Of a stretch of 64,000 nucleotides of DNA, positions 1 to 9,875 are shown piece after piece. Each line of letters starts with the position of its first letter. Position 1 is the first letter of the stretch. Position numbers and translations under genes: made by a program. Below the pieces are notes generated by a model, which did not search any database, was not told the origin of the DNA, and was given only the letters and a program-made list of their open reading frames with translations. The stretch comes from Acidobacteriota bacterium (GTDB taxonomy: Bacteria; Acidobacteriota; Terriglobia; Terriglobales; Acidobacteriaceae), in assembly GCA_021818585.1 (NCBI GenBank), contig JAKATU010000047.1, positions 1-64,000 of the forward strand. The letters are read 5' to 3'.

Positions 1-206
1 GGATGCGGCGGATGGGGATCGAGGCCATCTATCGCAGGTCGAGCACCTCGAAACCCGCGCCAGGACACGGGATCGATCCCTATCTGCTGCGCGGGCCGGC
101 CATCACGCGGCCCAACCAGGCCAGGGCCATGGACGTCATGTACATCCCCATGGCGCGTGGGTTCGTCTATCTGGCCGCGGTGGTCGATTGCTTCAGCCGT
201 TCGCGT
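1..206 (+). pseudogene. IS3-family transposase (OrfB) remnant
   Basis: The reading frame from base 3 matches the start of an IS3-type OrfB integrase core: RRMGIEAIYRR, PYLLRG, RPNQARAMDVMYIPMARGF, then VYLAAVVDCFSR. DVMYIP normally contains the first catalytic Asp of the DDE triad. Similarity stops near base 206, after FSR, where intact proteins continue with the rest of the core. The second Asp and the Glu are absent and the frame closes at 260 with unrelated residues. The usual W before the first Asp is also altered. It is a dead fragment that may begin left of the window. Confidence 0.75.
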
Positions 207-301
207 GCCGGAACCCATAACAGCCTAAAAGCAAAAACAAGAGCAAGAACTTCCACTTAAGAAAAAGCAAAAACTGCCCGAACTACCGGTACCACCTCAG
301 A

Positions 302-565
302 TTCACGAAGGTCTTTGCCGACGGCGGCTACACGGGCACGCTTGTCGGCTGGGCCAGGGACATCTTTGGCTACGACGTGGAAGTGGTCAAGCGGAACGAA
401 CTGCATACCTTCCAAGTCCTCCCCAAACGCTGGATCGAGGAGAGAAGTTTCGCCTGGATGGGATGGTCACGGAGGTTCAGCAAAGACTACCAAATTTGCC
501 CAACTTCCGCAGAGTCCATGCTCTGGATCAGCTTTACACACACGCTGCTCAAAAAACTCGCTTAG
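302..565 (+). pseudogene. IS5-family transposase C-terminal remnant
   Basis: The frame ending in TAG at 563-565 carries the C-terminal core of an IS5-family (IS427/IS402-like) transposase. VFADGGYTG is the second-Asp motif. RWIEERSFAWMGWSRR is the Glu motif, followed by SKDYQ and the usual hydrophobic end. No matching N-terminal half lies upstream; bases 207-301 are A-rich and match nothing I recognise. Together with the IS3 fragment this forms a junction of two dead elements downstream of ahcY. Confidence 0.75.
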
Positions 566-630
566 TTTATGGACGGATTCTAAAGCAAATTATTCAAAGT
601 CTGCACTTACCGATGGCGCGCTGAGGGAAT

Positions 631-665
631 AAAAAAAGCCCTGATCTTGCGATCAGGGCTTTTGG
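631..665 (-). terminator. Rho-independent terminator of ahcY
   Basis: An 11-bp perfect stem (636-646 with 651-661) encloses a TTGC loop. On the minus strand it is followed by a run of T, as expected just past the ahcY stop codon at 688. A shorter T-rich stretch on the plus side could make it bidirectional. Confidence 0.85.
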
Positions 666-687
666 TTTTGCCGGGTTGCGGCGAGTC

Positions 688-1971
<1,284 letters not shown>

Positions 1972-2111
1972 CTATTTTAGCCGCGCAGACCTGTCTTTTG
2001 TCCGGTTTGCGGGGTCATTTTCCTTACTCGTAGACGATACCATCCGGTTAGCGCCGCCCGTAGCGGAAAGCAGCGAACGGGAAGCTTTTGTAGGATGGTG
2101 GCGAGGCCACG

Positions 2112-2396
2112 ATGAGCAGTTCGAAGCTGACGGATCGGCAGATGCACTTGATTTCACGCGCGTTGGCCGAACCTCGCCGCTACGAGATATTGAAGCGGCT
2201 GGGATGCGGGGCGGAGTGCGCGGCTTGCAGCGAACTATTGGAGAATCTGCCAATTACGGCGGCGACTCTGTCACACCATTTGAAAGAACTGGAACAGGCG
2301 GGTCTGATTGAGATTGTTCGCGAAGGGAAATTCGCACGGATTTCGCTCCGGCGGGATGTGTGGGCTGCGTACCTGGAAAAGCTCTCAAAAATTTAA
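2112..2396 (+). CDS. ArsR/SmtB-type HTH transcriptional regulator
   Basis: A 94-residue winged-helix protein. The N-terminus ([17 protein letters not shown]) and the recognition segment ([26 protein letters not shown]) are typical of the ArsR family. One cluster, CGAECAAC near residues 32-39, could bind a metal or act as a thiol sensor, but it is not the ELCVCDL box of ArsR, so the ligand is unknown. GAGG lies about 7 nt before the ATG. The dehydrogenase gene begins 93 bp downstream on the same strand, so this regulator may control itself and that gene. Confidence 0.85.
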   Translation: MSSSKLTDRQMHLISRALAEPRRYEILKRLGCGAECAACSELLENLPITAATLSHHLKELEQAGLIEIVREGKFARISLRRDVWAAYLEKLSKI

Positions 2397-2489
2397 CGAA
2401 GAAAACATGCAACGGAAGTACTGTGGGCGACATCAATTAGACACTTGTCGAAATGTCGAAATGAATTCGACCGGTGAGAGGAGATTGCG

Positions 2490-3239
2490 ATGAAGAAGCT
2501 TGCAGGAAAAGTGGCAGTGGTTACGGGAGCGTCGAAGGGCATTGGCGCGGCGATTGCGAAGGGTCTGGCGGCGGATGGAGCGTCGGTGGTGGTGAATTAT
2601 TCGTCCAGCCGCGAGGGCGCGGACAAGGTGGTGGCCGAGATAGCGGCTGCCGGCGGTAAGGCCGTTGCCGTGCAGGGCAATGTGGCGAGGCAGGCGGACG
2701 TGGAGCGGATATTTGCGGAGACGAAGCGGGCGTTTGGCCGGCTGGATGTGCTGGTGAACAATGCCGGAATTTATGGGTTTACTCCGCTGGAGGCTGTGAC
2801 GGAGGAGCAATTTGAGGCGCAGTTTGGCACGAATGTGCTGGGTCTGCTGCTGGCTTCGCGGGAAGCAGCGAAGCACTTTGATGGCGAGGGCGGCAGCATC
2901 ATCAACATCAGCTCGGCGGTGACGGAGCTGGCTCCTCCGGCGTCAGCGGTGTACGCGGGCACGAAGGGCGCGGTGGATGCGATTACGCGGGTGCTGGCGA
3001 ATGAGCTGGCGGGGCGGAAGATTCGCGTCAACGCGATTAACCCGGGCATGGTGGAGACGGAAGGTACGCACTCGGCGGGCTTTATCGGAAGCGAGTTCCA
3101 TGCGGAGCATGAGAAGCAGGTTCCGCTGGGACGGATTGGACAGCCGGAGGACATTGCGAAGATTGCCACGTTTCTGGCATCGAGCGACTCAGGCTGGCTG
3201 ACGGGTGAGCGGTTGCTGGCCTCTGGCGGCCTCAGATAA
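2490..3239 (+). CDS. Short-chain dehydrogenase/reductase (FabG-like)
   Basis: A 249-residue classical SDR with the nucleotide-binding TGASKGIG at 12-19, NNAG at about 90-93, catalytic Ser at 141/142, Tyr155 and Lys159 (YAGTK), and NPGMVETEG after the active site. Family knowledge predicts an NAD(P)H-dependent oxidoreductase of a carbonyl substrate. The substrate cannot be read from sequence; a housekeeping FabG role is unlikely because no fatty-acid genes are nearby. It lies downstream of an ArsR-type regulator. GAGGAG precedes the ATG. A short repeat starts right at its stop codon. Confidence 0.92.
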   Translation: MKKLAGKVAVVTGASKGIGAAIAKGLAADGASVVVNYSSSREGADKVVAEIAAAGGKAVAVQGNVARQADVERIFAETKRAFGRLDVLVNNAGIYGFTPLEAVTEEQFEAQFGTNVLGLLLASREAAKHFDGEGGSIINISSAVTELAPPASAVYAGTKGAVDAITRVLANELAGRKIRVNAINPGMVETEGTHSAGFIGSEFHAEHEKQVPLGRIGQPEDIAKIATFLASSDSGWLTGERLLASGGLR

Positions 3240-3284
3240 GTGCTGGCCGCACGGGCGTACGCGCGCGCTTTGCGCGCCATTCCT
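3240..3284 (+). repeat. Intergenic CTGGCCG plus GC-hairpin repeat, copy A
   Basis: Immediately after the SDR stop codon, GTGCTGGCCGCACGGGCG is followed by a hairpin (GCGCGC-TTT-GCGCGC) and CATTCC. Nearly the same string starts just after the stop codon at 48409, and a looser version follows purF at 52900. It resembles a REP-type element; no transposase for it is visible here. Confidence 0.7.
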
Positions 3285-3378
3285 ATTGAGACCGCGACTG
3301 CTTGTCGTAGAGGCTGCATGGGCGCGGGCTGTTTTGTCCGGAACCTGTATGCGGGTCTCTTATGATTCCACCTCAAAT

Positions 3379-3406
3379 TGGGGCTGCCGTTGGGCAGCCC
3401 TTTTAT
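3379..3406 (+). terminator. Rho-independent terminator after the SDR gene
   Basis: The stem GGGCTGCC/GGCAGCCC (3381-3388 with 3393-3400) is followed by TTTTATTTT. It lies between the convergent SDR and ada genes and slightly overlaps the 3' end of ada. Confidence 0.75.
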
Positions 3407-4515
3407 TTTCGGGGTGAGGATTTGGGGCTGGATTTGGGGCTGGATTCGAGGGCGAGGAGCTGCCTCTTGCGGTCGAGGCCCCAGCGGTAGCCTGTGAGTT
3501 TGCCGTCGCTGCCGATGACGCGGTGACAGGGGACGAGGAGGGCCGCGGGATTGGAGGCGCAGGCGCGGGCTACGGCGCGGACTGCGGTGGGTTGGTGGAT
3601 GGCTTCGGCGACCTGGGCGTAGGAGCGGGTCTGACCAGCAGGGATGCGGCGAAGCGCTTCCCAGACGCGCATCTGGAAGGCTGTGGCGCGGAGATCGAGG
3701 GGGAGATCGGCGAGTGCGGAGGGGTTCTCGCGGCAGGCTGTGGCTATGGCGGCGATCTGGGGTGCGAGGCTGGGGTCTTCTGTGAGCGTGGCGGATTGGA
3801 AGCGCTCGCGCAGGTCGTCGATGAGGGGTTGGGGTTGGTCGCCGAGGGAGACGGCGCAAAAGCCGCGGCTGGTGCGGGCGATGAGGAGCGTTCCCAGCGG
3901 TGATGGGCCTGTGCAGTAGTGGATGGTCTGATTTAGGCCTTCGCGGCGGTAGGCGCCGGGGGACATGCCGAGGGTGAATGGCGCGGACTCGTAGGCGCGG
4001 CTGGAGGCTGAGTATCCGGCGGAGTACAGAGAGTCTGTGGCGCTTGCGGAGCCGGAGTGGAGTGCAGTGCGAAGGGCTGCGGCGCGTGCCTGACGCTGAT
4101 ATTGCGCTGGGGTAAGGCCAAGGGTGCGGCGAAAGATGCGCTGGGCGGTGAAGGGGTTGCGGCGGATGAGCTGGCCGAGTTCCGCGAGGGAGACGTTGCG
4201 GTCGCGGTTGATGTCAAGGAATGCGGCCATGGTCTGTGCGAGGCGCGCGTCGGAGGGAGGGTCCTCGGGCCGGCAGCGTTTGCAGGGGCGGAATCCAGCG
4301 GCTTGGGCGGCTTCCGGTGTGGAGAAGAAAAGGACGTTGTCGCGGGCGGGGGTTCGACTGGGGCATCCGGAGCGGCAGAAGATGCTGGTGGAGGTGACCG
4401 CATAGACAAAATCACGGGCAGCGGAGTCGCGGGCCAGGATGGCTGCCCAGGCTTGGTCGGGATGGACATCGGGGTGCCTGACCGGGATTGAATGGATTGT
4501 AGGCGATGCAGGCAT
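3403..4515 (-). CDS. ada: Bifunctional transcriptional activator / DNA alkyl repair protein Ada
   Basis: A 370-residue three-part Ada. The N-terminal zinc/methyl-phosphotriester domain has Cys47, Cys51, Cys78 and Cys81 with the spacing of E. coli Cys38/42/69/72. An AraC-like HTH follows at about 95-190 (RRNPFTAQRIFRRTLGLTP). The C-terminal O6-methylguanine methyltransferase has PCHRV with acceptor Cys330. Family role: it takes methyl groups from DNA irreversibly and, once methylated on the N-terminal Cys, activates repair genes. The last 12 residues are SPKSSPKSSPRK, encoded by a 12-bp tandem repeat. The downstream end overlaps a terminator. Confidence 0.95.
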   Translation of the reverse strand: MPASPTIHSIPVRHPDVHPDQAWAAILARDSAARDFVYAVTSTSIFCRSGCPSRTPARDNVLFFSTPEAAQAAGFRPCKRCRPEDPPSDARLAQTMAAFLDINRDRNVSLAELGQLIRRNPFTAQRIFRRTLGLTPAQYQRQARAAALRTALHSGSASATDSLYSAGYSASSRAYESAPFTLGMSPGAYRREGLNQTIHYCTGPSPLGTLLIARTSRGFCAVSLGDQPQPLIDDLRERFQSATLTEDPSLAPQIAAIATACRENPSALADLPLDLRATAFQMRVWEALRRIPAGQTRSYAQVAEAIHQPTAVRAVARACASNPAALLVPCHRVIGSDGKLTGYRWGLDRKRQLLALESSPKSSPKSSPRK

Positions 4516-4570
4516 GGGTGCAATCTCCTGATGACTGCAAGAGTACGCTCGTTGGTGGATGAGGACTATC

Positions 4571-4606
4571 CGGGACTTGCCGTCAAAGTTTCGGCGGCAA
4601 GTCCCG
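4571..4606 (-). terminator. Stem-loop between bcp and ada
   Basis: A perfect 12-bp stem (4571-4582 with 4595-4606) lies just past the bcp stop and upstream of the ada start. There is no T-run on the minus side, so it may be a weak terminator or an mRNA-stabilising stem; on the plus side it is followed by a T-rich stretch. Confidence 0.5.
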
Positions 4607-4616
4607 AGAGTTGGTT

Positions 4617-5081
4617 TTATTTTGTGAGGTCTTTGAGGGCGGCGAGAACTTCCTCAGCATGGCCTTCTGGTCTGACCTTGGGAAAGATTTTGAGCAGCTT
4701 CTGGTCCGGGCCGATGACGAAGGTGGTTCGCTCGATGCCGCGGACTTTTTTGCCGTACATATTTTTGTCTTTCATGACGCCGAACTGATTGCAGACCATT
4801 TCGTCGGGGTCAGCGAGGAGGGTGTACGGCAGATCGTACTTTTCCTTGAACTTTTTTTGTGCTTTGACGGTATCGCGCGAGATGCCGAGGACGACGACGC
4901 CTGCCTTCTGGAGCTTCTTGAAGTGGTCGCGGAAGCCACAGGCTTCGATGGTGCAGCCCGGGGTGTCGGCGCGGGGATAGAAAAACAGCACGACCGGCGT
5001 TCCGGCGTAGTCTTTCAGGTGGACCGTCTGGCCTTCTTCATCCTGCAGAACAAAGTCGGCAACCTTGTCGTTAATCTCCAT
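4617..5081 (-). CDS. bcp: Thiol peroxidase Bcp (PrxQ-type peroxiredoxin)
   Basis: A 154-residue peroxiredoxin reducing hydrogen and organic peroxides with thioredoxin as likely donor. YPRADTPGCTIEACGFRD carries the peroxidatic Cys43 and the resolving Cys48 five residues later, the atypical two-Cys PrxQ arrangement. The ATG at 5081 is preferred over an in-frame ATG six codons upstream because GAGGAG lies upstream of it and family members begin this way. The gene is divergent from the secreted protein at 5158 and lies upstream of ada. Confidence 0.95.
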   Translation of the reverse strand: MEINDKVADFVLQDEEGQTVHLKDYAGTPVVLFFYPRADTPGCTIEACGFRDHFKKLQKAGVVVLGISRDTVKAQKKFKEKYDLPYTLLADPDEMVCNQFGVMKDKNMYGKKVRGIERTTFVIGPDQKLLKIFPKVRPEGHAEEVLAALKDLTK

Positions 5082-5157
5082 TGAGTTTCTTCTCCTCAAA
5101 CCCGCTGTGCGCGAGAGAATCCTATTGCTAGTAGATTGTTTCTTAGCTGGTATCAGG

Positions 5158-6570
5158 ATGTCACGGCCCTCCCATTCACGACGTCATATTGCACGCGTGC
5201 TGCTGTTTGCTCTCATCGCAACGGGCGTGATTTCTCCTGCTTTTGCGCAGGACGGTGGATCTTCATCGGGCAGTTCGACGCATTTGCGGGCTTTGGCCGT
5301 GTATGAGTACCTGGGCAGCTATCAGAAGCCTACCCGCAGCCGGCTGGTTCCGGTTGCCATCTGGGACGGCACGCAGTTTCAGCCGGGCAGCCTTTATCTT
5401 GCCGATCCGACGCCGCTTTCTGTGAGGTCTGGAACGATGTATGAGCTGATGCAGGGCGGCAACGGGGTTGGACAGGTGGAGGTGCTCGACGCCGAGCAGA
5501 TTGCCAATGGGTGGATTGGCCTGGGGAAGTACGTGCCGAATCCGCCGGCGGGGCCGAAGTTCAAGCTTCCGGCGAGCCTCACGGCGAAGGCCAAGTTTGA
5601 ATCGGACAAGCCGCATTTTGCCTACAAGCCACCGGCGAGCACGGGGGTTGCGGGTGGCAGGGCCGGGGCGAGCGCGGGAGGGCCGGTTCGTGAGGGTGCA
5701 GGTGCTGAATCGGGCCGACCCACGCTGGAACAGCGGCCGGAGTTGACGCCGGGGCCCTCGGATGCGAGCACGACCACGCCCTCGGAGGAGGGTCGGCCAA
5801 TTCTCCGCCAGCCTGCGGCGAGTTCTCAGTCGGCTCCTCCTACGCTGCACCGGCGCACCGAGGCTCAGCAGCTTGGCTCGCAAGAAGCGGCGCCGAGCGG
5901 ACGACCGATTCTGAGCTACAACACGCATGCCGTGAGTCCTGTGATCGAGCTGAAGCAGGATGCTCTTGTTGGGCATCCCCCGGCGGTGCATGAGATGGTT
6001 GCCATCTCGGATGAGGATGGGACTACGGACCACTCCTATGCCTGGGATTGGCCTACGCCGGGCGACAAGGATGCTGCGCGGCAAAAGCTTGAGGCGCTTG
6101 CATTGCAGTACCTGACGCCCGCCCGGCCGGTTGCTCTACCGAAGGCGGCGGACAAGGTTGCCGGACGGGAAAAGTATCCCATGAAGATGGCGAAGTCTTC
6201 GACGGTGGCAGCTCCGCAGGCGGTGACGCTGACCGACGAGCGGTTCCATGCTTTTGAGCTGGATTTTGGCTCCGGTCCTGTTTATGTTTTTTCAGCGCGC
6301 ACGAGCGGTCCGGAGGACCAGACGACATACATTACGCTGATTGCGCAGCCGGACTTTGCAGGCGGGATTATTCCGCTTTACAAGAGCGTGACTCCAGCGA
6401 CGCTGCTGGACTATGAGCCTCGCTTGAAGCTGGTGGATGCGGTGGACGCTACGGGTGGCGGCCGGGCGGATTTGCTCTTCGATGTGATCAAGCGCTGGAG
6501 CCGCCAGTTTGCGCTTTTCAGCGTGCAGAACGGACAGGCGCAGGAAGTGTTTCATACTGGCCAGCAGTAG
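5158..6570 (+). CDS. Secreted protein of unknown function
   Basis: A 470-residue protein that I cannot place in a family. The start at 5158 gives a clear signal peptide: Arg/His-rich n-region, hydrophobic VLLFALIATGVI, and a cleavage site after PAFA. The N-terminal third (about 35-130) looks folded. About 160-280 is Pro/Ser/Gly/Thr-rich and probably disordered, with repeated GRPxL phrases. The C-terminal third (about 290-470) is again globular, with VYVFSARTSGPEDQTTYITL. It probably acts in the periplasm or at the cell surface. A strong terminator follows. Confidence 0.8.
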   Translation: MSRPSHSRRHIARVLLFALIATGVISPAFAQDGGSSSGSSTHLRALAVYEYLGSYQKPTRSRLVPVAIWDGTQFQPGSLYLADPTPLSVRSGTMYELMQGGNGVGQVEVLDAEQIANGWIGLGKYVPNPPAGPKFKLPASLTAKAKFESDKPHFAYKPPASTGVAGGRAGASAGGPVREGAGAESGRPTLEQRPELTPGPSDASTTTPSEEGRPILRQPAASSQSAPPTLHRRTEAQQLGSQEAAPSGRPILSYNTHAVSPVIELKQDALVGHPPAVHEMVAISDEDGTTDHSYAWDWPTPGDKDAARQKLEALALQYLTPARPVALPKAADKVAGREKYPMKMAKSSTVAAPQAVTLTDERFHAFELDFGSGPVYVFSARTSGPEDQTTYITLIAQPDFAGGIIPLYKSVTPATLLDYEPRLKLVDAVDATGGGRADLLFDVIKRWSRQFALFSVQNGQAQEVFHTGQQ

Positions 6571-6587
6571 GGTGCTGGATTACGTAA

Positions 6588-6628
6588 ACCAAAACCCCGG
6601 CGGGTGCGATGCCGGGGTTTTGGTTTTC
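6588..6628. terminator. Bidirectional rho-independent terminator
   Basis: A perfect 14-bp stem (6588-6601 with 6611-6624) flanked by A-rich and T-rich ends separates the plus-strand secreted-protein gene from the minus-strand phosphorylase gene; it can serve both. Confidence 0.9.
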
Positions 6629-6644
6629 GGACTGTCTGAGCTTT

Positions 6645-8414
6645 TTAGTGGCTCAGGGCGGGCTCGAGAGATTCGTCTGTGATATCGACGAGTTGCTCCG
6701 GGTAGTAGGCGTTGAGCAGGTACTGCTCAATCATGCGCTGGGTGTTGAAGAAGGAACCGTTGAGCGCGATGGCCGAGCGCATGATGCGGTGCCAGCGATC
6801 GTGATCCTTGTAATATGTGGGCAGGATGACCTGTTCGAGGTGCTCGTAGAGCGATGCGGCCTCGCCGGCTTCGTCTTCGCGGTCTTCAATAGCCCAGCCG
6901 GTGACGCCTTCGATCCAGCCCTCGATCCACCACCCGTCGAGGATGCTGAGGCTGGGTACGCCGTTGATGGCGGCCTTCATGCCGCTGGTGCCGGAGGCCT
7001 CGTAGGGACGTTTGGGCGTGTTGAGCCAGAGATCGACGCCCTGGGTGAGCAACGCGCCGAGTTCCCAGTTGTAGTTTTCGAGGTAGACGATCTTGAGCGT
7101 ATCCGATTCGAGCTCTCGAGCGAGCTCAATGACGCGCTTGATTTTTGCCTTGCCGGGTTGGTCAGCGGGATGGGCTTTTCCGCTGTAGAGTACCTGCAGT
7201 CCGCCGTGCTCGCGGGCGAGCCGGACGAGGCGCTCGGGGTCGTGGAAGAAGAGGTCGGCGCGCTTGTAGGTGGCGGCGCGGCGCGCGAAGCCGATGGTGA
7301 AGACGTTCTCATCGAGCCGTGTTCCGCCGCGTTCTTCGACGGCCTGGATGAGCCGGCGCTTGGCGGCCATGTGGGCCTGGTGAATCTGCTCGCCGTCAAT
7401 GTCGATGGCGTAGCGGAGCGTGACGTTGTCCTGACGCCAGCGCGGCATGTGTTGGTCGAACATCTCCTTCATTTCGTCGGAGGTCCAGGTAGCGGCGTGA
7501 ATGCCGTTGGTGATGGCGGAGATCTGGTACTCGGGGAACATGGCACGGGAGACTTTGCCGTGCTGCATGGCGACGCCGTTGACGAAGCGCGAGAAGCGAA
7601 GGGCCACGTAGGTCATGTTCAGCAGGCCGTCGTGGAAGCCGCCGGTGCGTTCGACAAGGTTGGTGCGTTCGATACCGAGAATTCGCTCTGCCTGCTCACG
7701 GGAGAAGCGGTCGTGCCCGGCCGGAACCGGCGTGTGGGTGGTGAAGACGCAGCGATCCCGGACGGCCTTAAAGTCGTCTTCGGTTGCGGTATCGAGGGAG
7801 CGGCCGGCGAGTCGCTGCTCGAGCGCGGCTACGGTGAGCAGTGCGGCATGGCCCTCATTCATGTGGAAGACGGCGGGGGCGTAGCCGAGCGCATTGAGGA
7901 TGCGCGGGCCGCCGAGACCGAGGATGGCTTCCTGGCGCAGGCGATAGTCGCCGTCGCCTCCGTAGAGGTGGTCGGTGAGGGCGCGATCCTCGGGGTGATT
8001 TTCTTCGAGGTAGGTGTCCAGCATGTAGATGGGAATCGTATGCCCGGTGACGCCGTGAACGTCGAAGCGCAGGGCGCGAATGGTGACGATGCGTCCCTCG
8101 ATCGCAATGGTGACTTTCGGCTCTTCTACCGCTAGCTTTGCCTCTGGGTGCCAGGGTTGCGCGGATTCGGTCTGATTCCCTTCCTCATCCAGATGCTGGC
8201 TGTAGTATCCCTTGCGGTGGAGCAGGGTTACGGCGACCAGGTTGAGTGCGAGGTCGGCCGCCGACCGCAGGGTGTCTCCGGCGAGTACGCCGAGGCCGCC
8301 GCTGTAGGTGGGCATATCCGGGCGAATCGCGATCTCCATGGAAAAGTAAGCAATTGTGCCTTCTTCGGATGAGCGGGAAAGAGGGGAGTCCATTTGGCGA
8401 TGCAACGCAGTCAT
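6645..8414 (-). CDS. glgP: Alpha-glucan (glycogen/maltodextrin) phosphorylase, GT35
   Basis: A 589-residue phosphorylase of the shorter type, against 800 or more residues for E. coli GlgP/MalP. It splits terminal alpha-1,4-glucose from glucan with phosphate to give glucose-1-phosphate. YFSMEIAI and YSGGLGVLAGD at the start, FTTHTPVPAGHD in the middle, and the PLP-site region EASGTSGMKAAINGVPSLSILDGWW support this. The ATG at 8414 is chosen over a TTG seven codons upstream, although GAGGAG lies about 13 nt away. Galactokinase lies 240 bp upstream on the same strand, so both may feed hexose phosphates into one pool. Confidence 0.93.
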   Translation of the reverse strand: MTALHRQMDSPLSRSSEEGTIAYFSMEIAIRPDMPTYSGGLGVLAGDTLRSAADLALNLVAVTLLHRKGYYSQHLDEEGNQTESAQPWHPEAKLAVEEPKVTIAIEGRIVTIRALRFDVHGVTGHTIPIYMLDTYLEENHPEDRALTDHLYGGDGDYRLRQEAILGLGGPRILNALGYAPAVFHMNEGHAALLTVAALEQRLAGRSLDTATEDDFKAVRDRCVFTTHTPVPAGHDRFSREQAERILGIERTNLVERTGGFHDGLLNMTYVALRFSRFVNGVAMQHGKVSRAMFPEYQISAITNGIHAATWTSDEMKEMFDQHMPRWRQDNVTLRYAIDIDGEQIHQAHMAAKRRLIQAVEERGGTRLDENVFTIGFARRAATYKRADLFFHDPERLVRLAREHGGLQVLYSGKAHPADQPGKAKIKRVIELARELESDTLKIVYLENYNWELGALLTQGVDLWLNTPKRPYEASGTSGMKAAINGVPSLSILDGWWIEGWIEGVTGWAIEDREDEAGEAASLYEHLEQVILPTYYKDHDRWHRIMRSAIALNGSFFNTQRMIEQYLLNAYYPEQLVDITDESLEPALSH

Positions 8415-8653
8415 AAAAAGAGCAAATCTCCTCAAGCCTGGCGGGTGAAGACCACCCTATCTGCAGGCTCTTTTATCGATTCAGTCGGGCTTACAGACAG
8501 CACCCGCATCAGGGAATGTATTCGCAACGATGGATCCGGATGTCCGGGCTGCCGTCGGCTGGTTTGGATGCAATCGTGGCTTTTCTCTCTTTTATCATCG
8601 CTTACCTGAGCGATTCGAGGGGGATTTGATTGTTTGCCACAGGGGAATGCTCG

Positions 8654-9814
8654 TTACTTAACATTCAAAGCGTGCGCTCCAGCCGATGCGCGGCAGCGGT
8701 AAATATCTGCATCTATGGATGTTTTCTCCTTGTACCGCTTTTTGAGAGCTTCAGCGAAGGCGGGAGCTTCTTTCGACGGCACCAAGTTGAGTGTGCAGCC
8801 GCCGAAACCGCCTCCGGTAAGCCGGGCGCCGATGCATTCCGGCCGCTCAAGGGCAAGTTCCACGAGGATATCCGCTTCCGGACAGCTGGCCTCAAAGTCG
8901 TCGCGGTAGCTGGCGTGTGCCGCCACGAGCAGCGAGCCGAATTTTTTCAGATTCCCCGCATCGAGTGCCGCCGCTGCCTCCACGGTGCGATCGTCTTCGC
9001 TGATGATGTGCCGGCAGCGCCTGTAGACGTTGTCGGACATTCTGCTTTTGACCTGTTCCAGGTCTTGGAGCGTTGCATCCCGCAGAGCGTGAATGCCGGG
9101 GTTCTCCTGATGAAGAATATCGGTTCCTTCGGCGACCTCGGCCCGCCGAATCTTGTAGGCTCCGTCAGCATGTGCGTGCTTGACCATGGTGTTGATGAGG
9201 ACGAATTCGACTTCGTGCGGCAGGGGCGCGAGGTGGTATTCGAGGCTTCGGCAGTCGAGGAGGAGCGCGTGATCTTCGGCTCCACAGGCGGACACGAACT
9301 GATCCATGATGCCCACGGGAGCGCCGACATAGTGGTTTTCCGCTTTCTGGCAGAGTTTTGCGATCTCAGGCCCGGACCAGGATTTTCCGGTAAGGTGCAG
9401 TAATGCGAGTGCCGTCGCGACTTCAATGGAGGCCGAGGAGCTAAGTCCTGCGCCGAGCGGCACGTTTCCGGTGATGCTGAGCGAGAACGCTGGAACTTCT
9501 ATTCCGGCTTGGCGGAGCATGGCGAGGACGCCGAGCGGATAGTCTTCCCACTGGCCGGTGCCGCGGCTGGGCAGTGTCGCCAGGTCGACACGCGCTTCCT
9601 TTTCAAAATTCGCGGAGTAGAGCACCGCCTGCCCGTCAGTTCTTGGAGTGATGGCGACGGTGGTTGTGAGATCGATGGCCGCGGGAAAAACGAATCCCTC
9701 AGCATAGTCGGTGTGCTCTCCGATGAGATTGACCCTGCCTGGCGCCCGGAACAGCGCGGGCTTTGCGCCGAAGCGCTCCTGATGCAGAGCGATGAATTCG
9801 TTTACATTTTCCAT
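8654..9814 (-). CDS. galK: Galactokinase
   Basis: A 386-residue GHMP kinase that phosphorylates galactose at C1 with ATP. The signature APGRVNLIGEHTDY is at about 24-37, the phosphate-binding PLGAGLSSSASIEVA at about 118-132, and the C-terminal GARLTGGGFGGCTLNLV is the third GHMP motif. The length is that of bacterial GalK. No other Leloir-pathway gene is adjacent. A 61-bp gap separates it from the upstream PLP decarboxylase on the same strand, so co-transcription is possible without an obvious metabolic link. Confidence 0.96.
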   Translation of the reverse strand: MENVNEFIALHQERFGAKPALFRAPGRVNLIGEHTDYAEGFVFPAAIDLTTTVAITPRTDGQAVLYSANFEKEARVDLATLPSRGTGQWEDYPLGVLAMLRQAGIEVPAFSLSITGNVPLGAGLSSSASIEVATALALLHLTGKSWSGPEIAKLCQKAENHYVGAPVGIMDQFVSACGAEDHALLLDCRSLEYHLAPLPHEVEFVLINTMVKHAHADGAYKIRRAEVAEGTDILHQENPGIHALRDATLQDLEQVKSRMSDNVYRRCRHIISEDDRTVEAAAALDAGNLKKFGSLLVAAHASYRDDFEASCPEADILVELALERPECIGARLTGGGFGGCTLNLVPSKEAPAFAEALKKRYKEKTSIDADIYRCRASAGAHALNVK

Positions 9815-9875
9815 CTCGACTTTTGGACCCCCAAGAACCTAAATACGACAAAGTTTTATGTTACGGCTGAATAAG

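Noticed and set aside
2771..3859. A 362-residue minus-strand frame bridging the SDR and ada genes
   Set aside because: It overlaps both real genes and runs through an intergenic repeat and a terminator.
6609..8135. A 508-residue plus-strand frame opposite the phosphorylase gene
   Set aside because: It mirrors a GT35 enzyme with clear motifs; its own protein has no recognisable domain.
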